From: Diadema setosum
Lineage: Eukaryota; Echinodermata; Echinoidea; Diadematoida; Diadematidae
Direction of reading: 5' to 3'
Length of the DNA: 64,000 nucleotides
NCBI GenBank assembly: GCA_033980235.1
Contig: CM067068.1
Span: 34,511,546 to 34,575,545, forward strand
Each line of letters starts with the position of its first letter. Within the stretch, counting starts at the first letter, position 1. The position numbers were made by a program, and so were the translations under genes. The notes beneath the pieces are model-generated. The model worked only from the letters and a program-made list of their open reading frames with translations. It ran no database searches and was not told the origin of the DNA. Positions 24,878 through 36,006 of this stretch are shown here, one piece after another.

Positions 24878-25362
24878 GTTAAATATGAAACATCGAGCTG
24901 GTGTTAAATTTTCGGTGCTCATTTTTGGTGTTAAATTAACACCTTCTGGTGTCACTTCAATGTATGAAAGTGTTTTTTTGACTAGTTACTTGGTTACTGT
25001 TTTTCTTGTTGATTTTGAACTTTAACAAAACGATCAAGAACTTTTCCGATTTTGGAAAAAAAAAGGTGTGAAAACATTTACAGCACTTGAGTAACACCAT
25101 TTGGTGTTACTGTGGTGTAAATGTTATACCATTGAAATTAACACCAGCAATATCAACTCAACACCATGTGGTGTCAATGTTGAATTAACACCAACGCAGT
25201 GTCAGAATATCATCAGCTACAGTGTCAAATTAACACCACGAAGTGCCATGTGAACACTTTTCAACACCATCACAAAATACTTTCAACACCTGTCGGTGTG
25301 GTCCTCTATTGACACTTGATCGGTGTTAGATTTAACACCCATGGTGTTAAATCTAACACCGA
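24875..25362. repeat. Array of GGTGTTAA / TTAACACC dyads
   Basis: Roughly 20 half-sites of GGTGTTA in both orientations, often paired as GGTGTTAAATTAACACC or AACACCATGTGGTGT. The last pair is a 19-bp perfect inverted repeat (25321-25339 and 25343-25361) with a 3-base centre. Confidence 0.85.
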
Positions 25363-25364
25363 TG

Positions 25365-25975
25365 CGTGCACATGCCAAGGTCAAAGATCAAAAGGTCAAG
25401 GTCAAATGCTCAAAATTTCACTATTTCCCCCCATATCTATGCAATGCTTTGGAGGTTTTTTCTTGAAACTTGGTGTATACATGTTATGCCAAATAAAGAT
25501 TCTCCAGAGAGAGAGTTTCGAGTCATGAGGTCAAAGGTCAAAGGTCAGAGGTCAAGTGAAAATTTCAACATTTCACTTTTTCTCCATCTCTAGGTAATGG
25601 TTCAATGTATCTTCATGGAACTTGGATATATGCATAGGGAATGTGGGGGTCATGGGTCAAAGGTCATGGGTCAAACGTCAAGGTCAACTCTTCATAATTT
25701 CACTTTTCCCTCATATTCATGCAATACTTGCCAGATTCTTCTTGAAACTTGATATATACATGTATAACCCAATAGAGATTCTCTTGGAAGTTTTTGCCCA
25801 AAGGTCAAGTGAAAGTGCTAAATTTCATTCCTCCCTCCATATCTCGAAAGTGATTCAAGGTATCACGAAACTTAATAGTACATATCTATGCATGTTCTAT
25901 ACCTGACAGTGATTCTCTTGGGAATTTTAGGGTCATAGGGTCAAAGGTCCAGGGTCAACAGCCAAGTTAAAATGA
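25365..25975 (+). repeat. Half-site repeat E, copy 2 (partial)
   Basis: AGGTCA-rich strand is plus. It includes four AGGTCA half-sites with single-base spacing at 25528-25554. It directly abuts the GGTGTTAA array. Confidence 0.85.
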
Positions 25976-26139
25976 AAAAAAAAAAACTATTTGATACTAG
26001 AAATTACACTTTTTCTCCATACCTTGGAAGTTACTCAATGCATAGATCGACTTATAAAAAAAAAAGGGTCAAAAGTGAAGTAACAATCCTCAAATCCCCA
26101 AATACCTGCGCTCTTGGGAAGTATAAGCCATCCATCCAA

Positions 26140-26340
26140 TTAAACCAAGGAGGTTTTATACATGGAGGTCCAACTGGCTGTAATTATTCAAACAGTTGTC
26201 AGATTTCTGTTGATGTACAAAAGAATTCCACAGGTGCACTTGTGCCTTTGATGATGGATGTTCCAGGCCGCCGTCTTGCTAAGCAATCTGAAGATTCATT
26301 TTGAACGTTATCTTAAATGTTGGCCATATTTTGCGTCTTT
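26140..26340 (+). repeat. Repeat K, copy 1
   Basis: AAGGAGGTTTTATACATGGA through TGTTGGCCATATTTTGC is repeated at 30608-30835. Both copies are open in one frame (PTGCNYSNSCQIS...STGALVPL), but nearly all differences between them change amino acids, so no coding constraint is seen. Confidence 0.8.
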
Positions 26341-26355
26341 ATCTAAACGCAATTT

Positions 26356-27600
26356 GGTATAGCCTGGTTTTCAGACCCTTTGCCAACTGGATTCCGTGGC
26401 GACGAAATCGTCGTTCGGGCAAAGGCCTTTGCCGAAGGAAAAATCCTTTGCAGGACAAAACAACCTTAAACTATACTAGTTTTCGACGTTGAGGAGGTTA
26501 ATATCGTGAATAGCGAAATAGTACGGGCAGAGGGTCTGGAAGCCAGAGTAAAATTGGCAGCGCATTTGGCCCAGTTTGCGTTTACTTTACACCAAGAAGA
26601 GGCCGAGACCACCTCCAGAGCGTGGCCAAGTGCCCGGCCAATTTTGGCCTGGCATTTGGCCTTTTGCGCGTTTACACTGAAATGAAGGAGGGCTCGGCCG
26701 CGGCTCGGCCGCGGCTCGGCCCAGCTCCGCTTCACTGTAAACGCGCAAAAGGCCAAATGCGGGGCCAAAATTGGCCTCGCATTTGGCCTCGCTCTGGAGG
26801 TGGTCTCGGCCGCGGCGGGGTCTTAGACCCCGTTTACAGTGCGAGGCTCGTCCGCGGCCGAGCCGCGACCGAGCCCAGCCCCTCTTCAGTGTAAACGCGC
26901 AAAAGGCCAAATGCGAGGCCAAAATTGGCCTCGCATTTGGCCTCGCTCTGGAGGTGGTCTCGGCCGCGGCCGAGCCGCGGCCGAGCCCGGCCTCTTCTTG
27001 GTGTAAACGCAAACTGGGCCAAATGCGCGGCCAATTTTTAGCCTGGCTTCCAGACCCTCTGCCCGTACTATTTCGCTATTCACGATAATAACCCCCTCAA
27101 CGTGGAAAACTAGTATAGTTTAAGGTGGTTTTGTCCTGGAAAGGATTTGAGTTGAATTGAGGCCGGGCTTGGCCGCGGCCGATCCCGGCCTCAATTGAGC
27201 GGCCGAGCCTTGCAATTTTGTCCGTTTAAACTGCTGGGCTCGGCCGCGCTTTTAATTCAAACCTTTCACTATTTTGTCGTAGTGGCGCTCTGCTTGTAAA
27301 CAAACGCAATTTGGTATAGCCTGGTTTTCAGACCCTTTGCCAACTGGATTCCGTGGCGACGAAGTCGCCGTTCTGGCAAAGGCCTTTGCCGAAGGAAAAA
27401 TCCTTTGGAGGACAAAACCACCTTAAACTATACTAGTTTTCCACGTTGAGGGGGCTAATACAAGTGTATCGTGAATAGCGAAATAGTACGGGCAGAGGGT
27501 CTGGAAGCCAGACTAAAATTGGCCGCGCATTTGGCCTTTTGCGCGTTTACGCTGAAGCGGGGCTGGGCTCGGCCGCGGCCGAGCCTCGCACTGTAAACGG
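26356..27600. repeat. GC/CpG-rich composite foldback block J
   Basis: AGCCTGGTTTTCAGACCC...ACTAGTTTTC..CGTTGAGG occurs forward at 26357-26550 and 27315-27515 and inverted at 27040-27140. Between lie GGCCGCGGCCGAGCC clusters and near-perfect palindromes, e.g. 26905-26942 (GGCCAAATGCGAGGCCAA, 2-base centre, complement). It contrasts sharply with AT-rich surroundings. Confidence 0.8.
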
Positions 27601-27629
27601 GGTCCAAGTTTACTCAAGGAGGTTGAAGA

Positions 27630-27790
27630 GACGGAGTAACAAAAGAGTTATTCCCTTTGATCCCATGTTCGAAGCCGCCGCTCAAAAATATTTGAAGCAT
27701 GTGCCAAACAAGTTCTGCCCCGCAGACACGAAGACAATTGACTCGTGTCTCATTGCATAATCACCAGCCACTTTCAAAGGAAAATAAATC
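27630..27790 (+). repeat. Repeat L, copy 1
   Basis: TCGAAGCCGCCGCTCAAAAA...ATTGACTCGTGTCTCATTGC...CCACTTTCAAAGG is present inverted at 31245-31385. A 1-base gap between copies breaks any shared frame. Confidence 0.8.
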
Positions 27791-27804
27791 TTTGTCATGG
27801 TATA

Positions 27805-28241
27805 CAGTTGAACCTCTCGTATCCGGACAAGTCGGGACCGGGGCTCATCCGGATAAGGGATTTGGCCGGATACGGGAGACTCAATGCTTTATACATGTAC
27901 ATACCATATAATAGAGCTCTATGGTACATACACATACACATGTACTGATGTAGCCCATTGTAGTACCACATGTAGTAATGTGTATACTGCGACCTTTTCA
28001 TTGTTACACTCAGTAAAAGACCCCAAAATAGAGGTTCGTGTTTGCAAGCGGAAATCATTTTCTTTTACAAATTCTTGGGATGATTTACCTAAATAATTAT
28101 TAAGAAATGTATCAAGTATATGTAATTCATGTGTGTTTCCTCCCGTAATTATTAAAAGAAGATAAAAAAATCACGGCGAGATTGCGTCCGGATAATAGAG
28201 AGATCCGGATAAAGGGAGGCCGGATAATAGAGGTTCAACTG
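27805..28241. mobile_element. TA-flanked MITE with 24-bp terminal inverted repeats
   Basis: Left CAGTTGAACCTCTCGTATCC and right GGATAATAGAGGTTCAACTG are inverted with two mismatches, flanked by TA (27803-27804, 28242-28243). ATCCGGATAA motifs recur subterminally. This fits a non-autonomous Tc1/mariner (pogo-like) element of 437 bp, no transposase. Confidence 0.82.
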
Positions 28242-28249
28242 TAATTACA

Positions 28250-28415
28250 AGCAAATGAAGGAGGGCTCGACCGCGGCTAGGCTGCAGCTCGGCCCAGCTC
28301 CGCTTCACTGTAAACGCGCAAAAGGCCAAATGCGGGGCCAAAATTGGCCTCGCATTTGGCCTCGCTCTGGAGGTGGTCTCGGCCGCGGCCCAGCCCCGCA
28401 CTGTAAACGGGGTCC
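28250..28415. repeat. GC-rich block J, fragment
   Basis: GTAAACGCGCAAAAGGCCAA through CTCTGGAGGTGGTCTCGGCC repeats 26725-26820. It and 27540-27600 flank the TA MITE, so the MITE probably inserted into or near a J copy. Confidence 0.7.
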
Positions 28416-28422
28416 TAGTTCA

Positions 28423-28500
28423 AGGAAAGTGAACATTCAACACATTTGTGACAAACCTGTCTTTTTAATATTTTGCCAGTTATGTGAAACTCATGTGAAA
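28423..28500 (+). repeat. Half-site repeat E, terminal fragment
   Basis: TTCAAGGAAAGTGAACATTC and AACACATTTGTGACAAAC match the complement of 2170-2255 and also 29914-29950. Confidence 0.75.
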
Positions 28501-28698
28501 TACATGTACAACTCCATTATAACAGATAGCCTCTATAAATGGAAAGTTGGGTATTCATTTCGATAAAATTGTTTTCCAACTCTGATTTTTGATCACTTAG
28601 CCCCCAATGTAAATTATTTATTACACCATTATACATGTAATTCATGTGTGTGTGTGTGTGTGTGTGTGTGAGTTTTGTTTTGTTGTTGTTTTTTTTTT

Positions 28699-30027
28699 GT
28701 ATGCCTCAGCTACGAAGTGTAAGTTTTTGGGTTGTCGGTCCGTCCGTCCGTTCCGTTAGGCCTAATCAATTTTGTGGACAGCGTAACTAAAAAACTGTAT
28801 GAGGCATCCTAATGAAACTTGCCATATATATGAAGAGTTTGTTTGCAAAAACCGATAAGTCCACATTTGCCAAATGGAGATATTTGCGATTAAAGGTCAA
28901 AGAAAATAAAGAAAATAAAAAGAAATTTTTTGCTTCTTTTGAACATAACTTCAAAAATGTACCTTTATATGTAGTGACCAATATATCATTTAAAAAGTAT
29001 TATTTTGTACTTCATGACAAAGATCTTACTTCAAAATCTTCAAAAATGGACTTATCGGTTTTTGCAAACAAACTCTTCATATATATGAGGGGGCGAAGTT
29101 GTGCCTATCAACACTTTTTGGTGCACATGCTCAGCAAGGCCAAAGGTCAAAGATCAAGGCCAAATACTCAAAATTTTACTATATCCCCCATACTTATATG
29201 CAATATCTGAAGGTATTTTCTTGAAACTATTGGATATAACTCATGTATCAAACTACCAAATAAGGATTCTCGAGATAGAGTTTGGGGTCATGAGGTCAAA
29301 GTTCAAAGGTCAAAGGCCAAGTGAAAGTATTAAACTGTCATAGTCTCCATACAGTATCTCGAAAATGGTTCAGGGTATATCTTCATGTACATATTTATTA
29401 TGTACTGACTGGCTGTGACAGATTATCTAGGGATTTTGGATCATGGGGTCTAGGGTAAAGATTACAACTCCTCAAAATTTCACTTTTCCCCTAACTATGC
29501 AATACAGGATTTTTTTTTGAAACTTAGTGTATACGTGTATTACGAAATAGAGATTCTCTGGGAATAAGTTTCTTGTCAAAAAGGTCAAAAGTCAAAGGTC
29601 AAATGACAATTCTAAAGTTCTCTTCTTCCTCCATATCTCGGAAGTGGCTCAAGGTGTCATCATGAAACAGTACATTATTGTATATGCATGTTCAGCCTGA
29701 AAACGTGATTCTCCTGGGAATTTTAGGGTCATACAAAACATTGTAGGGTCAATTTACAAAGGCCAGGTTAAAATGCTAAAAATTCACTATTTTATACTAA
29801 AATCATAGGCCTACTTTTTCCTGAAAATTACTCAGTGCATATAAAACTTATCATGGTCAATTGTCGAGTACAAATCCTCAAATTCCCCAATACATGCTCT
29901 CTTAGAAAATAATAGTTCAAGGAAAGTGAACATTCAACACATTTGTGATATAATATGACGTATTCAATATAGACCTATTAGGAGAACCATGCATTATGGC
30001 GGAGGCATACCAGTCGCCATACCAACA
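28699..30027 (+). repeat. Half-site repeat E, copy 3, with nested MITE
   Basis: Runs from TATGCCTCAGCTACGAAGTG to GGCGGAGGCATACCAGTCGC, inverted relative to copy 1. Carries AGGTCAAAG runs at 29141, 29291-29320 and 29580-29602. Interrupted at 28832-29078. Confidence 0.85.
28832..29078. mobile_element. 247-bp MITE nested in repeat E
   Basis: Terminal inverted repeats of over 30 bp (GAAGAGTTTGTTTGCAAAAA, then CCGATAAGTCCA) match perfectly. Flanks are ATATATAT on both sides (28824-28831, 29079-29086), either an 8-bp duplication or a TA-rich target. The other copies of E lack it. Confidence 0.85.
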
Positions 30028-30058
30028 TTTGTAGTTTTTGATAATTTATTTCAATCTA

Positions 30059-30089
<31 letters not shown>

Positions 30090-30607
30090 AACAAAGAAGT
30101 ATTTACACGGCGTGCAATAATGATCCAACCTCTCTCTCGAGGAACGCGTTATCGATAGTGTTGATCGATTCCACTTGTGCGACTTTCCCCCCATCGTCAC
30201 ATGATACGAAAGAAACGGAAACAATCAAGAAAATGAAGAGCATGCATGCATGATGCGTATTATACCGCGTAATACACACAATGCATGCATATGCACCGCT
30301 AAACTGTAACACCAATATACGCTGGCAATCAAACAGGTGAGTTATGACCAAGTTAATTAAGTAGACTAACTGCGACACATGCATGCTTATTTCTGTACTA
30401 TTATATTATATCATATTTGACAAATTTTGTTTAAAAGCCTTCATCTGTTATTGGTTCTGCCTGAAACACAGCGTAGAATCGTGTTTACAAGTGGGACTTT
30501 TGATCTGCGTTTAGTCATTGTAGCGTAATCCTCGACGGCGACACGCCGAACCTGTCGGCGTAGGGTTTTTACACATTGCCGCTGACATGTGCCATAGCCC
30601 ATGGCTC

Positions 30608-31080
30608 TGAAGCAAGGAGGTTTTATATTATACATGGAGTTCCAACTGGCTGTAATTATTCAAACAGTTGTCAGATTTCTATTGATGTACAAAATAATTC
30701 CACAGGTGCACTTGTGCCTTTGAAGATCGATGTTCCAAGCCGCCGTCTCTCTGAGCAATCTGAAGTGAAGTAGAAGTCTAACTAAAACTAGTTCATTTTG
30801 AACGTTATATATCATAATGTTGGCCATATTTTGCTTATTTATTTATTATATGAAATGAAACTTTCACTTGATAATAAAGCATGTAAAACAAAAGTCAATT
30901 CCGTTTAGAAGATTGTGCAAAAGTGTAAATCACAGCTGTATTATGTGAAAATGTTTAAAACTGTACCATCCTGGACAGCTGCAGCTGGTTATAATCTTTT
31001 CGACTTAATTTGCCCAAATGAAACTAATATGTAATAATCTTCAAGTATAATAATTCTTTATTGATAGATATCAGATTGCC
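30608..31080 (+). repeat. Repeat K, copy 2
   Basis: Direct repeat of 26140-26340 with extra 3' sequence shared with 22395-22760. The order suggests an element of at least 450 bp. Confidence 0.75.
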
Positions 31081-31244
31081 TATCAGATTAGTGCCCGCGT
31101 ATACCCAGTCGAGTAATTTTTATCTTCATTTCAGCATTTTTTCCTAAATTTCTGTTGAATGCATCCTCGTGTCTGTATATGTACTACCTACCTTTTATAA
31201 GAAGGGATAGCGAAAAGTAATTACCATCACAAAGACATATCTGC

Positions 31245-31385
31245 CTTTGAAAGTGGCTGGTGATTATGCAATGAGACACGAGTCAATTGTCTTTGTATCG
31301 GCGGGGCAGATCCTGTTTGGCACATGCTTCAAATATTTTTGAGCGGCGGCTTCGAACATAGATCAAAGGGAATATTCTGTTGTTA
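31245..31385 (-). repeat. Repeat L, copy 2 (inverted)
   Basis: Reverse complement of 27630-27790, close to 90% by eye. Confidence 0.8.
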
Positions 31386-32712
31386 CGCCAACCCCCTGTG
31401 TGCAACATTATCAGATTATAGACTGAGCTTGAGACAGCAACGTAATCATGCTTTGGGAAAACATTATGTTTTTCAAATCTATGTAGATCTAACTTTTAAA
31501 GATTTTTGTTGCCCTGGACATGTAATGAGCAAAATTGTAAAAAAAAAAATACCAAGCTTTGAGTCGATACCGTACGTTTTTAATGTGACTTTGTGAGTAG
31601 ATACTCTACGCCAAATTTCCAACATGTATAGAACCTGCAACAATCACTTTATAGGAGGTGCATGTGATGAAGTTCCAAATTTCTGTGGGTGTTATGTGTG
31701 TGTTTGTGGGCACGATATAGTTCTAGAGTGAGTCTGTGTGTGAATAGACTCGTGACTTCAAAGCTTTTTTTCTCCAAAACAACATTCCTAAAGGATGCAA
31801 TGCCAATGCCGCAATGGAGTTGTAGCACTTACAATTTTTAACCAAAGTAGGAATATCCTATTGTGACAAAGCTACATACATGTAGGATTCTGTATGGTAC
31901 TATCTACATTTGCCCCAACCAACTTGATTGTAGTCGGGAACTTCTTTGTTGGTTTACAAAATGTATGATACAAGGTCACATTTACTTTAATCCAGATTTT
32001 CTGCTTATAAAGCTGAAGGAAGATGTGATTACATTGATGCCCTGAAAGTATCATCATGTTGCCAGACTTCCGAAGGCATTTTGTATTTTACAGAATTTTC
32101 TATCCTGGCTGTGAGATCCTAATCATCCATTTCTCCTGCATCCCCAACTCCCCAAAGCATTCTGGTTTGTTCAGCCAATAGTGACGGGTTAGTGCATTCG
32201 TATATTGGGCGGTGTTTTTAAACATTATCGAGAATGGCTGATCATATTGTTCAACCAAGGATGCAAGGAGAGTTGGTATGCTATAACTTTGTGGTATACA
32301 TCCATGCCATATTTTAATAGTAACAATCACTGTCAGACTCACAATATCAGGGCTGCCATCAAAAGCATCCAGGAAGTTCAAAAGGTGCCAAGGAGACAGC
32401 TGTACTTGTGTCTACAATTCTTGTAATTATATGCTGATGACCTATCTTGATAAGTATTTAATCATAATCTCAAATTAGAGATCTATGCCATTTGTTTGGA
32501 AATGTAGGAATATAGAATATATTTATGAATATAATATTGTATATATAATTTTTATATTTTTTATTTTTATATATTTTTTTTTTTTTCTGGGAGGCTCCTG
32601 CAGAATCAAAGAGATTTACAGGAGAATAATGATGATAAGTATGACAATAATGAAAATAATTATGATTATGGGTTTACATATTGCATATTTTATACATCTA
32701 CAGAATGCATAA
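31386..32712. other. No gene seen
   Basis: AT-rich, T-run at 32575-32586. No supported coding or RNA feature. Confidence 0.45.
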
Positions 32713-33094
32713 GGGCAATTCCACAGTTAGGTGGACATGACATGGAGAAAAGAAATGTGCCTCTTTATCTTACTCTGTGATTCAGGTATCAACTAATGCC
32801 ATTGATGTTCACCAATCATTAAGGTCTTTCAAATTCAGTAGATTTTATTTTTCATATTTATTGATTTTGCGAGATCTAGAACCATCATTTAAAATGTACA
32901 TGTGGGACTGGGGACGCTAAAATTCACTTCAATGCAAATTACAGTGGGTTCCTTTGAAAATCTTTCCTCAAAGTTTTGCTAAAGGGTAAAAGATGAATAC
33001 ATTAAAATACTCCATAAGTCATGTGACATTTTTTCAATTACAAAAGGGTGAAATGACCTGCAGAATTACTCTGGACAAATGTAACGTTACTAAC

Positions 33095-34245
33095 TGTTAC
33101 GACCAAAATCACTCTGAGAATGATCACACAAAAGAAACAATCAACTAATGTTCAGGCGGTTTATTAACAGTGATATTGTGGGTACAGACTCGTAATCGGT
33201 TTTTACATCAGTACAATGATCAATAAAAAAAATTATAAATCGGTAGTGGAATCACTTACACGTATTACATGCAATATCCCTGGAAATCAAATAAGCCTTT
33301 GAGAATGTCCAGATATGATGTTCGATGCACAGGTGAATGATCCTTGACGCACCGATGAATGATTCCTCCGATGTAATTCCAGAGGCGCAGGTTACGATAG
33401 TCCACGGTATAGATCCGGGGTAAAATCCATGATATATGTCCACGGCGAAACGTGCAGAATCCAACGTTATGACGACCACGTCCAGTCGATGCGTTGAATG
33501 ATGATTCACTTTATAATGTCCAGCCCGTCACAGCTTTGCTGTAACAATGTCCGTTGACATTAAAGTATGGAGTCTATCTCCAATGTAGGCAAATTAATTC
33601 TCTGCAGGCAAAATGTCTCCCAGGCCTTATCTCCACAAACATAACAGGTCAGCAGGTAACACAGGACTGACTATAACAAGTCGCTTCAGAGCCAGAAGTG
33701 ACGTAACTCTCAGAGCAGAGGTGTTGGGTACTCTGCCTACTGCAGAATTTCTCCGGCTTATGTACTATCCATTCACCCCTTTGTAGTACATTCTGTAATT
33801 TTCTCCAACCTGGGGCTACACACTTGAACATACTAGCAAGTCCAAGACTGTTCCAGGAATCCTAGCTGACTCTCTGCCTAACTACATGTATGTGCATAAC
33901 ATCATTGCCAAAAATAACTACCAATTGCATTGGGCTACAGGGACAGTGCCTCACTCAGCCAAATATGTAAACACTTCCTAGAATATTCTGGAATGGGTGA
34001 AATCATTCTAGATTGAGTGAGCTACATGTATAATGTATTTCCTGTCACATGCATGTGTACTGTAGTTACATTGTATACCACCTAGAAAATTCTCCACTGA
34101 TCTGGTCAGCCTGTATGTACTATATCTATATCATATAGAATGTTCTCCATTAATCTGGTCCACCTGTGTACATATACACATTAAAACAACCATGTATACA
34201 GTACATCATGCATGTACATAACTATTAGTGTGTACATTTGTGACA
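33095..34245 (-). mobile_element. Solo LTR of a retrotransposon
   Basis: 1151 bp with TG/CA ends (TGTTACGACC...TTTGTGACA on plus) and an exact 5-bp duplication CTAAC at 33090-33094 and 34246-34250. On the minus strand an AATAAA lies about 70 bases before the CA end, which sets the orientation. No internal domain flanks it. Confidence 0.85.
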
Positions 34246-34638
34246 CTAACTGTAACGTTCGAATACTAACCATGCTTTTGGGGGTCTAGCTAAGAAATTA
34301 TCAGTCAAACTTCTAAAAATATTTGCATTGAACATTTGTCATGATGCAATAATTGAAATTAATGCAACACTTTGTTTGAAGTAACTTGAATTTTTTGCAC
34401 ACTTTTTGTTACAAGACATTGATCTTTTTGTCATGTCCTTTTTTCGTAACGTTACTAACCAGTCCTTTTAGTTGCCATAGCAATTCTAATATTTCTTGGA
34501 TTGTATTCATTCTTTTCGGTTGTTAACCTGGGAAGGATGAACATATATTTTTAACATAATTTTGACTTGAAATGAAAAAAAAAAAGTGATTTAGTAGTAA
34601 AAATAAATCTAATTTTGTTTAAATGTAACGTTACTAAT

Positions 34639-36006
34639 GGGCAAGTCCAAGCTATTTGATCACACAAGACTGAAAATTCAAAATGGGTCGATCTACATAA
34701 ACTTGGTATCATTTGAAAGCTAAGAAGTTAAAATACATGAATTTCAAAAAGAAAAAGTAAAAATCCTTCTGCATTTTAACCAGCAATAAATTAATTAATC
34801 TGCATAAATCAAAATTTAGAGTAATGCGTGGGACATTCAAAAATTCTGCATTTTAAAATGTATCTTTTAATTTTTACAAGTTTTTATGAAAATAAGTATG
34901 GTGACCTTAAGTCTGACTAACAAGTTATCATGACTGTGATTTTCAGTTTCTCAACTGATTAAATATGCAAATGAGGGATGGGCCAAAATTAGCATGTCCC
35001 ATGCGTTACTTTTTTAGGTCATTATTTCTCCTTTGCATAAAATTTAATGATTTGATTGACCTGAGACTTTCAAAAGACCAAATTCTCAATGGACCTAATC
35101 ATATCCAAGAGATAAAAAGTTTGTCTGATAAATCTCATACTTGCAATTTTCAATTAAATTTAGTAACGCGTGGGACATTTTAGTAACGCGTGGGACGATT
35201 TGTGTACAAGTCAATGGAAGTGTACTAAATCGTAGTCTTCTATGAGAAATGTGTACATTATTGAGGGATTTTTTGTAATTTTCTGAATTCTGACTTGAAA
35301 TTTGGGGAAAAGTCCCACTTTGGATAAATAATTCACAAAAGATCATTACATGCTATTTTCAAGGTCACATTCGAAGGCAAATGTCAAAAAATAAAGGATA
35401 ACACAGGCATTGCATATTTTTCAGTATATCTATTGTTCTGGTGGGTCTAAATCATTTGAATTTGCAAGAATTTATTAGAAATACATCTATTTAGATAATT
35501 AGTACCCCATATTAAAGTTTCTCTGAGCAAATGTGCAATTCACATCACAATATTCATAGTGACAAAAATGTCCCACGCGTTACTTGTCCCACGCGTTACT
35601 ACAGTTTGTACACAACTGTATACCTATCTTTCTATAATTGACCTTGAGAGAAAACAGTTTCATGATTTTTTCTGAAATGTTTTGTTTCAGGTACAGTTAT
35701 TGTTGTAGAAAAAGATGTTTGTAATGATTTTATAGTATACCAAGTATTTTCACAATAATTGAGATAAAAGTAAAAGAAGAAAAAAAAGACAATTTTTGTG
35801 GTCCCACGCGTTACTGGAGAATAAATTTGCATAAATTACATACCGAATGCGTGATTCTCATTTTTTCATTTGTTTTGAATGAAGATACCTACTAGCTATC
35901 AAAAGCAACCCAACATATGAAATTTCAATCTTAACAGTGCAATATAGGGCTAAATCTTCTTGTGATGTCCCACACGTTACTGGTGCAAAATAGCTTGGAC
36001 TTGCCC
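34639..36006. mobile_element. Inner DNA element with GGGCAAGTCC ends and 15-bp repeated motif
   Basis: Inverted ends GGGCAAGTCCAAGCTATTT and AAATAGCTTGGACTTGCCC are flanked by TAAT (34635-34638, 36007-36010). The motif AGTAACGCGTGGGAC occurs about eight times in both orientations (near 34822, 34993, 35163, 35180, 35568, 35586, 35801, 35967). No transposase frame. Confidence 0.83.

Noticed and set aside
25972..26304. 110-codon frame containing PTGCNYSNSCQIS and STGALVPL
   Set aside because: The second copy at 30608 keeps the frame but nearly every difference is nonsynonymous, with few silent changes. Best read as repeat sequence.
26466..27088. Several overlapping Arg/Ala/Gly-rich open frames of 65-141 codons on both strands
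   Set aside because: They come from the CpG-rich foldback block; frames are open on both strands because stop codons are rare in GC-rich palindromes. No domain, and the sequence is repeated.
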